Assembly (NCBI GenBank): GCA_017621795.1 | Contig: JAGASJ010000019.1 | Location: 1 to 64,000 of the forward strand | Origin: Oscillospiraceae bacterium | GTDB lineage: Bacteria; Bacillota; Clostridia; Oscillospirales; Oscillospiraceae | Reading direction: 5' to 3' | Length of the DNA: 64,000 nucleotides | Position numbers and translations under genes: made by a program | Notes under the pieces: generated by a model | The model's database searches: none | What the model saw: only the letters and a program-made list of their open reading frames with translations | Told to the model about the DNA's origin: nothing | Shown here: one piece after another, positions 51,745 through 59,534 of the stretch | Layout of the letters: each line of letters opens with the position of its first letter | Position numbering within the stretch: the first letter of the stretch is position 1

Positions 51745-53502
51745 TTACTCCTCGATCAGGCTGCAGAACAAGTCGATCTGGTCAACGATCATCTGCAGAC
51801 CTCCACGCCAGAAATTCTTGTCGGTCAGGTCGATATCTGCCACCTTTGCCACATCCTCGGCATTTGCGATCGTGGTGGTGTACAACAGCTTCTTGTACTT
51901 GGGCACGAAGGACGGGCCTTCCTGCTCATAGCGGGCATACAGACCGCGGGCAAACAGGCCGCCAAATGCGTAGGGGAAGTTATAGAAGGTGGGGCCGTAA
52001 TAGTGGCTCTTGCATACCCACATATAAGGATGCATCACCTGTTCATCCAGTCCCTCGCCGTAGGACTGCTTTTGCGCCTCGGTCATCAGCTGGCACAGGC
52101 GGTCGGCGTGCATAAACTGGGTGGGACGGTTTTCAAACACAGACTTTTCAAACAGGAAGCGGGAGTAGATGTCACAGATGATCTGGGTGGCATCCTGCAA
52201 CTGCGATTCGATCAGCGCCAGCTTTTCGCCGGGATCCTTGGCGTCCTGAATGGCCGCGGCCATAACCACGCACTCGTTAAAGGTGGATGCGGTTTCCGCA
52301 ACCGGCATAGAGTAGCCGTGGTTCAGAGGACGGTGGTCACGGATACAGCGGTTATGGAAGGCGTGGCCCAGCTCATGGGCCAGGGTCACCACGTCGCTGA
52401 ACGTACCGTCGAAGTTGGTGAGAATACGGCTCTGCCCAATGGAACGGATGCTGGAGCAGAATGCGCCGCCCCGCTTGCCGTCTCTGGGATAGAAGTCGAT
52501 CCACTCGTTATCAAATGCCTCTGCCACCATATCCGACAGCTCTTTATCGAAGCCTGCAAACAGGTTTACAAGATAATCTCTGGTCTGCTGGGTGGTCCAT
52601 TTGGAGGAATTGCCGCCCATGGGTGCGAACAGGTCATACCAGGGCAGGCCGCCCTCATGACCCAGCGCCTTGGCCTTTGCCCGCAGATAGCGGCGGAAGT
52701 GGGGCATATATTCCTGCATCGCCTCCAGCATTGCCTCTAAGGTGGCCCGTTCCATGTGGGCCTTCTCCAGGGTGCGGTCCAAAGGAGATGCGTGACCGCG
52801 CAGCTGGCAATCCGTCAGTGTTTCCAGCTTAATGGAGTTCAGGGCGAACGCCACCGGTGCTTCGATCTGCTTATAGCAGGCAATTTCTGCCTCGTAGGCG
52901 GCCTTGCGGACCTGCGGATCTGCATCGTAGGCCATATTGCGAATAGCGGACAGGTTGGTCACACCGCCGTTATAGTGTACAGGAACGGTGCTGGTAACGT
53001 AGCTTTGCAGGTCGCTCCACGCCTCAGAGCCGGAGATCTCCATCTTTGCCATGATCTCCTCACCCATACCGGGAAGCAGATGGCGGCTGTTTTCCTTCAG
53101 ATTGGAGATCAGGAACTTGTAGCTTTTCAGAGTTTCATCCTGTTCGACCAGCTCCATCAGATCGGGCAGATTGCTTGCCCACTTCTCGAAGGCGGCAGTA
53201 GCGCCGGCCAGGCCGCTGTAGATGCCCAGGATCTGACCCATTTTGGAGCCGGCCTCCTGATCCTTGGTGTTGGCGGCCTGCCGCAGGTTTGCATAGCCTG
53301 CCATCTTGCCCACCAGATCGTGGAGCTCCTCTTCCATAGTCAGTCCTTCTACCAGTGCCGCCTTGGCATCGGTGCACTGGGACAGATTCTTTGCAAAGGT
53401 GTTAAACGTCTCCACTAAGCTCTGAAAACGGGCCATATCCTTGCCGTAATTTTCGTCCTCAAAGCCCTTATACAGTACATCTAAGTTCCAAACGCTATTC
53501 AT
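51745..53502 (-). CDS. pepF: Oligoendopeptidase F (M3B)
   Basis: 585 residues; zinc-binding LAHELGHAFH (HExxH) with Glu in TASTFNECV. Cuts oligopeptides in the cytosol. ATG 53502 with AAAAGGAG upstream was chosen over an ATG at 53580. It shares its upstream region with divergent spo0A. Confidence 0.94.
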   Translation of the reverse strand: MNSVWNLDVLYKGFEDENYGKDMARFQSLVETFNTFAKNLSQCTDAKAALVEGLTMEEELHDLVGKMAGYANLRQAANTKDQEAGSKMGQILGIYSGLAGATAAFEKWASNLPDLMELVEQDETLKSYKFLISNLKENSRHLLPGMGEEIMAKMEISGSEAWSDLQSYVTSTVPVHYNGGVTNLSAIRNMAYDADPQVRKAAYEAEIACYKQIEAPVAFALNSIKLETLTDCQLRGHASPLDRTLEKAHMERATLEAMLEAMQEYMPHFRRYLRAKAKALGHEGGLPWYDLFAPMGGNSSKWTTQQTRDYLVNLFAGFDKELSDMVAEAFDNEWIDFYPRDGKRGGAFCSSIRSIGQSRILTNFDGTFSDVVTLAHELGHAFHNRCIRDHRPLNHGYSMPVAETASTFNECVVMAAAIQDAKDPGEKLALIESQLQDATQIICDIYSRFLFEKSVFENRPTQFMHADRLCQLMTEAQKQSYGEGLDEQVMHPYMWVCKSHYYGPTFYNFPYAFGGLFARGLYARYEQEGPSFVPKYKKLLYTTTIANAEDVAKVADIDLTDKNFWRGGLQMIVDQIDLFCSLIEE

Positions 53503-53536
53503 GATTGCTTCTCCTTTTTTACATTTTATCCAATAT

Positions 53537-53565
53537 AGCATACTACAGATGGGGAAGGTTGTCAA
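53537..53565 (-). promoter_or_regulatory. Promoter of pepF-apeB
   Basis: On the minus strand, TTGACA (53560-53565), 17-base spacer, TATGCT (53537-53542). Confidence 0.7.
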
Positions 53566-53579
53566 CTTTCTTTTCCACA

Positions 53580-53646
53580 AGTCGAACAGTGTCGAAAAGT
53601 TTTGTTTTTAGTATTTTTTTCATTATTTATACGGTATTTTGTCGAA
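53580..53646. promoter_or_regulatory. Three 0A-box-like sites between pepF and spo0A
   Basis: TGTCGAA at 53590-53596 and 53640-53646, and AGTCGAA at 53580-53586, match the Spo0A box TGTCGAA. They sit just upstream of the pepF -35 and upstream of the spo0A promoter, so Spo0A may control itself and the peptidase operon. Confidence 0.65.
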
Positions 53647-53665
53647 CGATTGTTTGGTATTTTCC

Positions 53666-53694
53666 TTGCAAAATTAGCTACATTATGCTAAATT
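53666..53694 (+). promoter_or_regulatory. Promoter candidate of spo0A
   Basis: TTGCAA (53666-53671), 17-base spacer, TAAATT (53689-53694). The -10 is poor, so an alternative sigma factor may be used. Confidence 0.4.
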
Positions 53695-53743
53695 ATATTT
53701 GTCGCAGTAAAGGGGATATCTTCATAAGTCAGGAGTGGAAATA

Positions 53744-54520
53744 ATGGAAAATTGCAAAACAGTGGTTATTGCAGACAATCAGGAAGAATTTTGCAGCAGT
53801 CTTACATCCGCACTCAAGCGCACGGAAGGTTTTCAGGTTTTATGCACAGTCACCGATGGGGAACAGGCGATTCGTGCAGTGCGGGAACAGAAGCCGGACA
53901 TATTGGTGCTGGATATGATGCTGGCAAAGCAGGACGGCATCAGTGTATTGAAGGCATTGGGCAATATGGACCGCAAGCCGGTGGTTTTTGCCACATCCGG
54001 CTTTATGACCGAGTATGTGGCATCCGCCGCCGCAGGCTTGGGTGTACGGTATTTGATGCTCAAGCCCTGTGACCTGAATGCACTGGTGGATCGGATGGAA
54101 GAAGTGCGCTCGGCGCCCAAGCCCCGCACCACCGGTCACTTCAACGGCGGAAACGGCATCGAAGCCATGGTCACCGGTATTATTCACGAGATCGGTGTGC
54201 CTGCCCACATCAAGGGCTACCAGTATTTGCGGGAAGCCATCATCATTGCGGTAGAGGATATGGAAGTGATCAACGCCATTACAAAGGTTTTGTATCCCCA
54301 GGTAGCAAAGACCTTCCAAACCACTCCCAGCAGAGTGGAACGGGCCATCCGGCACGCTATCGAGGTTGCCTGGGACAGAGGAGATCTGGATACCCTGCAA
54401 CGATTCTTTGGCTACACCGTTTCCAATACCAAAGGAAAGCCCACCAATTCGGAATTTATTGCCCTGATCGCAGATAAGCTGCAGCTGCAGTTAAAAAGCG
54501 CCGGGGTCGCAAATATGTAA
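53744..54520 (+). CDS. spo0A: Sporulation response regulator Spo0A
   Basis: 258 residues. Receiver domain 1-120 with Asp57 (DILVLDMML) as phosphorylation site and acidic pocket IADNQEE; the Lys is in MLKPCDL. The C-terminal Spo0A DNA-binding domain (about 145-258) carries [19 protein letters not shown] and [20 protein letters not shown]. Master regulator of entry to sporulation, so the host belongs to a spore-forming lineage. ATG 53744 has GGAG upstream; a GTG at 53735 is in frame. Confidence 0.95.
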   Translation: MENCKTVVIADNQEEFCSSLTSALKRTEGFQVLCTVTDGEQAIRAVREQKPDILVLDMMLAKQDGISVLKALGNMDRKPVVFATSGFMTEYVASAAAGLGVRYLMLKPCDLNALVDRMEEVRSAPKPRTTGHFNGGNGIEAMVTGIIHEIGVPAHIKGYQYLREAIIIAVEDMEVINAITKVLYPQVAKTFQTTPSRVERAIRHAIEVAWDRGDLDTLQRFFGYTVSNTKGKPTNSEFIALIADKLQLQLKSAGVANM

Positions 54521-54691
54521 AAAGAGATTGTTTCAAAGTAAATTCTTTGAGAATGACCTGTGTGTCATTGCGGAAATTTTTCTTAAAATATGAAGAACGG
54601 GGCGGCACACAGCCCAATGTCATGAAACCTTATTGTCATTCCGAGCCAGTGCGCACACTGGCGTGGGAATCTCAAAGTATAGCGTTGTACA
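54521..54691. other. Intergenic region after spo0A with degenerate repeats
   Basis: It holds a decayed copy of the GAATGAC...GTCATT and GGCGGCACACAG palindromes seen at 42742 and 59427. No gene is supported. Confidence 0.4.
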
Positions 54692-54803
54692 CTGAGATTG
54701 CCACACCAGTGACACGGTCACTGGTTCGCAATGACACAAACTTAACGGCATTGGGCACACAGCCAGCCCCCTACGATATAATTTGAATAAGTATTTGATT
54801 ATC

Positions 54804-54840
54804 GAGGGTGTCTCATTTATTTTGAGACGCCCTCTTTTTT
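54804..54840 (+). terminator. Terminator inside module copy 1 (likely ends spo0A)
   Basis: GAGGGTGTCTCA pairs with TGAGACGCCCTC, followed by TTTTTT. Confidence 0.8.
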
Positions 54841-54917
54841 ACGACATACATTCACCAAAGTCCTTTTTTTGTAAACTGCAACATATACAGCTTGTCATAT
54901 TTGTGGACTATGACGCC

Positions 54918-54946
54918 TTTTCGGTAGAAAAATCTTGTGGTATAAT
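54918..54946 (+). promoter_or_regulatory. Promoter inside module copy 1
   Basis: TTTTCG, 17-base spacer, TATAAT (54941-54946), preceded by TGG (extended -10). It would drive the 55097-56856 genes. Confidence 0.65.
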
Positions 54947-55096
54947 GAATTAAAGAAACAACAAGCCATAAATGTCTTTTGCAATTTTAAAAAAATTTTT
55001 TAAAAATATGTCACATATCTGCACTCTGAACACACATTAAGATGAAAACAGTAATAAGGACCGTCTACTGTCTTCTGCCACAAAGGGGGTTATTAA

Positions 55097-55543
55097 GTGT
55101 CAGATAATATTAGAGGAATTGAATGTTCGCTGTTTAACGGCAAAATCAAAGATTTATTGATTTTTTTATCAAATAAACCGTATGATTTTTATGTTCGTCG
55201 GTGTATGAAAATCGACAACAATCGCGAACTTTTGCCTAAATCATCAAATAACTACAGCATTTTTTCGTCTGATCTGAAGAAGTTAGCAAAAAGTACCATA
55301 TGGGAGCTTGTTTTGGATATTTATCCTATGGGTGAGAACAGTCAAGCGATAGAAACGTACGATGATTTTATAAATAGTCAGTGTCTGTGTTGCTTAATCT
55401 TCTATGATTGTGCTCTGTTGGACATATATGTAAAAGAGTCAACTTTGCGTGATCAGATATACAACTTGTTGTGTTCTTTGCAGGCTGAAGATCTCAATTT
55501 TATCACCGATTCAACAGATGGCCGTACATCATTATCAACGTAG
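55097..55543 (+). CDS. DUF2691-like protein
   Basis: 148 residues, soluble. The start RGIECSLFNGKIKDLL and end ITDSTDGRTSLS resemble DUF2691 proteins of Firmicutes, of unknown role. AAAGGGGG upstream of the start. AT-rich relative to the chromosome. Its frequent placement near other orphan genes suggests an immunity-type or accessory protein. Confidence 0.55.
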   Translation: MSDNIRGIECSLFNGKIKDLLIFLSNKPYDFYVRRCMKIDNNRELLPKSSNNYSIFSSDLKKLAKSTIWELVLDIYPMGENSQAIETYDDFINSQCLCCLIFYDCALLDIYVKESTLRDQIYNLLCSLQAEDLNFITDSTDGRTSLST

Positions 55544-55569
55544 GGACAAGAAGACAAGGGAGAACAACG

Positions 55570-56556
55570 ATGGATATTGAAAAAAATCTTAAAGAAGCAT
55601 TTGGACTTATTTCTACAAATAACCATATTATTGCGTATGGCAATGGTTTATATGTTTTTACAAAAAAGGGAGCGTTGCTCTTCAAAAATAAAACCCTGAA
55701 ATACATTTATAAAGTAGCCATTTTGCCTAACAATCAAATTATGGTGGATTGCGGCAAGTTGCGAAAATATATTTTAATTTCGCTGGATGATGGAACGGAA
55801 TTATATCGCATAGAGCAACCTCGAATGCATTCTTCTCCCCCGAAGTTTACTGTGTCAAAAGACGGACGTTTCGTTTACGACTTCTTTTTTTACGCAAATA
55901 CGTACAGTGTTATAAAAATGGACATCCGCGAGGGAACATCTGAAATTGTCCTTCTTAGCCACGGATTATATGCCACACGCGATATGATATGCGACAACGA
56001 TGGGAATCTGTGCATTTTGCAATGCCAGATTGAAGAAATCGCTGAGCGCACAATCAACATTGGTGGAATAAGATACGAGTATTTTGACCATTGTTTCGGG
56101 GCAGGCAGAGCTGATCAATGGAAGGCAAAATGGTATTACCCTTGCAGGGGACATTCTTCTTGCTTCTTCGGAAGTGTGGATAAGCTCATTGCAGGAACCT
56201 TTATTTTTGATATTTTCGAACAAGGAAGCGAGCCGATCTTCAAGGTTATCAATGGTGAAGAACTGATTGTTCCGCAGTTGGAAAACGGCGAGGATGTTTT
56301 ACTCAAAAGTGACCCGCAGTACTGCGAGACCATTGATGAAAGGTATATTTTGCTTTACTGCACTGACAGTAATATTATTGTAGACCGAATGCAAAACAAG
56401 ATCATTGCCCGATATTTTACAGAAGCCAAAGGATGCATCGTAGACGACGAATTTTGGATGTGCTCCAAAGAAGGCTTTATGCGAAAAAAGTTTCCCCTTA
56501 TAGAGGGTGAGTCTTTGAGGCCAAAACCAGTAGTCTTTTGGTATGGGAAAGGCTGA
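55570..56556 (+). CDS. Unknown 328-residue beta-propeller-like protein
   Basis: Family not recognised. Repeated beta patterns (YGNGLYVFTKKGALLF, KFTVSKDGRFVYDFFFYANTY, LLKSDPQYCETIDERYILLYCTD) suggest a WD40-like propeller. No signal peptide. GGGAGAACAACG before the ATG, 26 bases after the DUF2691-like gene; a REP-like repeat follows its stop. Confidence 0.55.
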   Translation: MDIEKNLKEAFGLISTNNHIIAYGNGLYVFTKKGALLFKNKTLKYIYKVAILPNNQIMVDCGKLRKYILISLDDGTELYRIEQPRMHSSPPKFTVSKDGRFVYDFFFYANTYSVIKMDIREGTSEIVLLSHGLYATRDMICDNDGNLCILQCQIEEIAERTINIGGIRYEYFDHCFGAGRADQWKAKWYYPCRGHSSCFFGSVDKLIAGTFIFDIFEQGSEPIFKVINGEELIVPQLENGEDVLLKSDPQYCETIDERYILLYCTDSNIIVDRMQNKIIARYFTEAKGCIVDDEFWMCSKEGFMRKKFPLIEGESLRPKPVVFWYGKG

Positions 56557-56606
56557 ATATCAGAGGACAAGGGGCGAAGCCGCAGAACCGTCCCCTGTCC
56601 TGACAA
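56557..56606. repeat. REP-like GC-rich palindrome 1
   Basis: GGACAAGGGGCGAAGCCGC and CCGTCCCCTGTCC form an imperfect hairpin; first of seven related repeats to 59350 that separate the orphan genes. Confidence 0.65.
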
Positions 56607-56622
56607 GGGGGTATATTCTAAA

Positions 56623-56856
56623 TTGAAAAAGAATTTTAAAATAATTGTTCAAGTGCTATATGTTTTTTCTTTTGTCGGACTGATCCTTTCCTGTGTGCTT
56701 GGTGTGGTATATGATATTGTAGGGCATACTAAATTTGAACAGACACTGTCCGCAATAGGTATTTCAAACGGGTATGTCTGGGGTGCTGCTTTTATTTTAA
56801 TAATGTTGCTTTTGCATATTGCTACATCGTTCATTAAGTCTAAGTGTTTTAAATAG
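56623..56856 (+). CDS. Small membrane protein, 77 residues
   Basis: Two hydrophobic helices (about 8-30 and 50-68) with a short loop. The start is a TTG at 56623 after GGGGG; no ATG is available. AT-rich. Function unknown. Confidence 0.45.
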   Translation: MKKNFKIIVQVLYVFSFVGLILSCVLGVVYDIVGHTKFEQTLSAIGISNGYVWGAAFILIMLLLHIATSFIKSKCFK

Positions 56857-56867
56857 GGGCAAGCGAA

Positions 56868-56959
56868 TAAGGACAAGTCAAGACAGGGAACGGTTCTCTT
56901 TCTTGACGGAAACTGAATAAGGGACAGGGGTCAAAGACACAGAACCGTCCCCTGTCCTC
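56868..56959. repeat. REP-like cluster 2
   Basis: Two units: AAGACAGGGAACGGTTCTC...TTGAC and GGGACAGGGGTCAAAGACACAG...CCGTCCCCTGTCC. Immediately precedes module copy 2. Confidence 0.7.
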
Positions 56960-57318
56960 CTGAGATTGCCACACCAGTGACACGGTCACTGGTTCGCAAT
57001 GACACAAACTTAACGGCATTGAGCACACAGCCAGCCCCCTACGGTATAATTTGAATAAACATTTGATTATCGAGGGTGTCTCATTTATTTTGAGACGCCC
57101 TCTTTTTTACAGCATACATTCACCAAAGTCCTTTTTTGTAAACTGCAACATATACAGCTTGTCATATTTGTGGACTATGCCGCCTTTTCGGTAGAAAAAT
57201 CTTGTGGTATAATGAATTAAAGAAACAACAGGTCATAAATGTCTTTTGCAATTTTAAAAAAATTTTTTAAAAATATGTCACATATCCGCAATCTGAACAC
57301 ATATTAAGGTAAAAACAG
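56960..57318. repeat. 360-base module, copy 2
   Basis: Direct duplicate of 54692-55051, with the same terminator (57072-57102) and the same promoter (TATAAT near 57210). It carries no spo0A sequence, so it is a transposed or recombined copy of the region after spo0A. Confidence 0.85.
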
Positions 57319-57324
57319 CAAAAA

Positions 57325-57372
57325 GAGCAAAGGGCCAGGGGTCAAAGACACAGAACCGTCCCCTTGTCCCTT
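57325..57372. repeat. REP-like cluster 3
   Basis: GGCCAGGGGTCAAAGACACA with CCGTCCCCTTGTCCC, next to module copy 2. Confidence 0.65.
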
Positions 57373-57426
57373 TGCAGGATGGATGCCTGACCAACGAATT
57401 ATTTGGGATCCATAGGAGGGAACGTA

Positions 57427-57801
57427 ATGGAAATTACTAAATTCTTAAGCAATCACACAATTATCAATATCGGCAACAATCTTCCTGGATATGTCTGCTG
57501 TGAAGTAATTGTAGATAATCCTAAAAAGTTATTATCAATTTTAAAAGAGAATGATTGCTACATCTCAGAAATCCGATGGTGGCATCGAACAACGATTGCA
57601 TTAGGATCAGCTATTGGATATGGAGGACCGAGAGATCCCAGTAGTCCTGATAGTCATTATTTTGCAGAAACAGATATAACAAGAAAATTTTCGTCAGAAT
57701 CGACATTTGGAGAGTACATCGATTATTTGGATCAAACAAAAAAGTCTTATTCAGAGTTTTCTCTATTTCCGGCGTTCGATATTAAGAAAAAGACAGACTA
57801 A
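57427..57801 (+). CDS. Unknown 124-residue protein
   Basis: Family not recognised. Begins MEITKFLSNHTIINIG, contains EIRWWHRTTIALGSAIGYGGPRDP; soluble, alpha/beta. ATG 57427 has GGAGGGA 4 bases upstream. AT-rich, flanked by REP-like clusters on both sides. Possible immunity protein. Confidence 0.55.
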   Translation: MEITKFLSNHTIINIGNNLPGYVCCEVIVDNPKKLLSILKENDCYISEIRWWHRTTIALGSAIGYGGPRDPSSPDSHYFAETDITRKFSSESTFGEYIDYLDQTKKSYSEFSLFPAFDIKKKTD

Positions 57802-57819
57802 CTATTAAAAGTCAAGGAA

Positions 57820-57912
57820 AGAAAAGGCAAAAGACAGAGGACGGTTCTCTGTCTTGACGGAAACGGAATAAGGGACAGGGGTCAAAGACACAGAACCGTC
57901 CCCTGTCCTGAA
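57820..57912. repeat. REP-like cluster 4
   Basis: Two units, GACAGAGGACGGTTCTCTGTC (palindrome) and GGGACAGGGGTCAAAGACACA with CCGTCCCCTGTCC. Confidence 0.7.
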
Positions 57913-57925
57913 AGTTGGCAAGAGC

Positions 57926-58015
57926 ATGGAATGGCGATTTGACGCAGGTATGTACGGTAATTTTATAGAAGGTAAGCATAAAGGTCCGATAGGAATGATA
58001 ATAAAACTGTGGTGA
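57926..58015 (+). pseudogene. C-terminal remnant of a larger protein before the 145-residue gene
   Basis: The frame is open back to the REP cluster and ends at 58013 (TGA): residues MEWRFDAGMYGNFIEGKHKG then PIGMIIKLW. There is no start with ribosome site, and the 5' part is replaced by the repeat. The 145-residue gene begins 6 bases later, the arrangement of toxin tip and immunity gene. The toxin idea is inference. Confidence 0.4.
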
Positions 58016-58021
58016 ATTGAT

Positions 58022-58459
58022 ATGGATTATATAACAATAGACACAATGAAAAAGCTTCAAAGTGTTGGGTTTTCTTATCCTGAATATGAGCACGCATTGA
58101 ACAACGGAATGCTTTTTTATTATAATGGTGATGAGTATTTTGTTGGTGGGTATACTATGGATTCGTTTTCTTTGATAGATCGGGAAGTTGCTGAGAAAGG
58201 GCAATGGCTACCGGATGCTTCACAACTGTTAGATTGGTTGCAAAACACTGATTTTAGTGTGATAATTTCAACAGATGCTGATTCTTATTTTTCTATTCAG
58301 GCAACAGATTTGACTAATGGTCAAATATATTCCTGTGGTGGCGCAACATGCGCTAATGCTCTTGCAAAATTAATATTTAAAATTTGCAAATCCAAAAAAC
58401 GCATTTATATGCCTCGTGAAACATTACGGATTCCGATAATAGGACAGACTAACGAATAG
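58022..58459 (+). CDS. Unknown 145-residue protein, possible immunity protein
   Basis: Family not recognised. Soluble: ITIDTMKKLQSVGFSYPEYE, LLDWLQNTDFSVIIS, TCANALAKLIFKICKSKKR. Ribosome site GGTGA 6 bases before ATG 58022. Position just after a truncated C-terminal fragment suggests it protected against that protein. Confidence 0.55.
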   Translation: MDYITIDTMKKLQSVGFSYPEYEHALNNGMLFYYNGDEYFVGGYTMDSFSLIDREVAEKGQWLPDASQLLDWLQNTDFSVIISTDADSYFSIQATDLTNGQIYSCGGATCANALAKLIFKICKSKKRIYMPRETLRIPIIGQTNE

Positions 58460-58590
58460 GGGGACGGGGGGACGGTTCGAAACCACTGGGACGAAGACAG
58501 GGGCGAAGACAGGGGACGGTTCTCTGTCTTGACGGAAACTGAACAAAGGACAAGGGGCGAAGACACAGAACCATCCCCTTGTCCCCTCGT
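58457..58590. repeat. REP-like cluster 5
   Basis: Several units, including GGGGGACGGTT, GGGGACGGTTCTCTGTC and GGACAAGGGGCGAAGACACAG with CCATCCCCTTGTCCC. Confidence 0.7.
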
Positions 58591-58616
58591 AGATTAACTT
58601 TGGGAGAAAAAATACA

Positions 58617-59078
58617 GTGTATGAATTAATAAAAGGTAGTTTACAATACTATGCTTTTGCGGCAGCATTTACAGGACTTTGTGTTTTGTCGGTTGTCTAC
58701 GCTACATTTAAAAACACAAAAAATATTGAAAACAAAAAATTGAAAACAATTCTACGCTTTAGCATAAGTAGTGTACTTATTTGTTTTTGGACGTGGTTTT
58801 TTCTTTGTGTGAATCTATACCCGATTTCTTTGGCCTATTATGAATATAATCATAATTTTACAGAGGAAAAGGTCGGTGTAATCGATAGTATAGAGCAAAA
58901 TGGCAAAGATCGTATATATTTAATCATAGACAACGCAGAATATACACTGGTTGATAGCAGTGAAAGCCATGCTGTTATTATTGGCAGAGATATTGATGAG
59001 GGTGATACTGTAAAATTTAAGTTCGGAGTAAAATCAAAGTACATCTTTGACATTCACGAATTAAATACAACAGAGTAA
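58617..59078 (+). CDS. Unknown membrane protein, 153 residues
   Basis: Two N-terminal helices (about 12-30 and 48-70) and a C-terminal beta domain (about 85-150: EEKVGVIDSIEQNGKDRIYLIIDN) that looks OB-fold-like. GTG 58617 with GGGAGA upstream. AT-rich; flanked by REP clusters. Function unknown. Confidence 0.5.
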   Translation: MYELIKGSLQYYAFAAAFTGLCVLSVVYATFKNTKNIENKKLKTILRFSISSVLICFWTWFFLCVNLYPISLAYYEYNHNFTEEKVGVIDSIEQNGKDRIYLIIDNAEYTLVDSSESHAVIIGRDIDEGDTVKFKFGVKSKYIFDIHELNTTE

Positions 59079-59079
59079 A

Positions 59080-59145
59080 GACAAAAAAGACACGGGGACG
59101 GGGGGACGGTTCTGCCGTCCCCTTGTCTCCCCTGTCCTGCCGTTC
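59080..59145. repeat. REP-like cluster 6
   Basis: GGGGACGGGGGGACGG with CCGTCCCCTTGTC; dense G/C runs. Confidence 0.6.
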
Positions 59146-59160
59146 CCCCCGTTCTCCTAA

Positions 59161-59303
59161 GCCTTCCCTGTAGGGAAGGTGGCACGGCATAGCCGTGACG
59201 GAAGGGTTAACGGAGTATGGTTTTATTTGAAAACGATATCTCAAGGAACACCCTCCGATAACCCCTCAGTCAGCTCCGCTGACAGCTCCCCTACAGGGGA
59301 GCC
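59161..59303. repeat. MITE-like inverted-repeat element, copy 2
   Basis: Left end GCCTTCCCTGTAGGGAAGG and right end CTCCCCTACAGGGGAGCC are imperfect inverted repeats; the right part shares CAGTCAGC...GCTGACAGC with 11732-11898. Confidence 0.55.
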
Positions 59304-59350
59304 GTAAAAAACAGGGGTCAAAGGCACAGAACCGTCCCCTTGCCGCCCTT
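59304..59350. repeat. REP-like cluster 7
   Basis: CAGGGGTCAAAGGCACAG with CCGTCCCCTTG, the last of the series. Confidence 0.6.
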
Positions 59351-59365
59351 GTCTTCTGACAAAAA

Positions 59366-59394
59366 AGGATGTCTCAAAATGAATGAGACATCCT
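59366..59394. terminator. Hairpin with AGGATGTCTCA stem
   Basis: Perfect 11-base stem; A-run before it on the plus strand, so a minus-strand terminator for the secreted protease is likely. Confidence 0.6.
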
Positions 59395-59426
59395 CTAAAC
59401 TGAATAATTATTGAATTCTAACTGTA

Positions 59427-59498
59427 GGGAACGGCCTGTGTGCCGTTCCTTATTGCATATCAGAAGAACAATCTGCGGAATGACACATCGGTCATTCC
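59427..59498. repeat. Paired-palindrome repeat, copy 2 (inverted)
   Basis: GGAACGG...CCGTTCC (59428-59449) then GGAATGAC...GTCATTCC (59477-59498), followed by TGAGACAGCCGG. It is the reverse complement of 42727-42808. Confidence 0.6.
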
Positions 59499-59534
59499 CT
59501 ACTATGCATTTTGAGACAGCCGGTTTTTATCCTT

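Larger units (their letters stand above)
54692..55051. repeat. 360-base module, copy 1
   Basis: Direct duplicate of 56960-57318, about 15 differences in 360 bases including one T-run indel. It contains a terminator (54804-54840) and an extended -10 promoter (54938-54946), followed by an AT-rich leader. It runs straight into the 148-residue gene. Confidence 0.85.

Noticed and set aside
54547..54786. Frame after spo0A
   Set aside because: Lies in repeat sequence with palindromes; no ribosome site and no protein-like composition.
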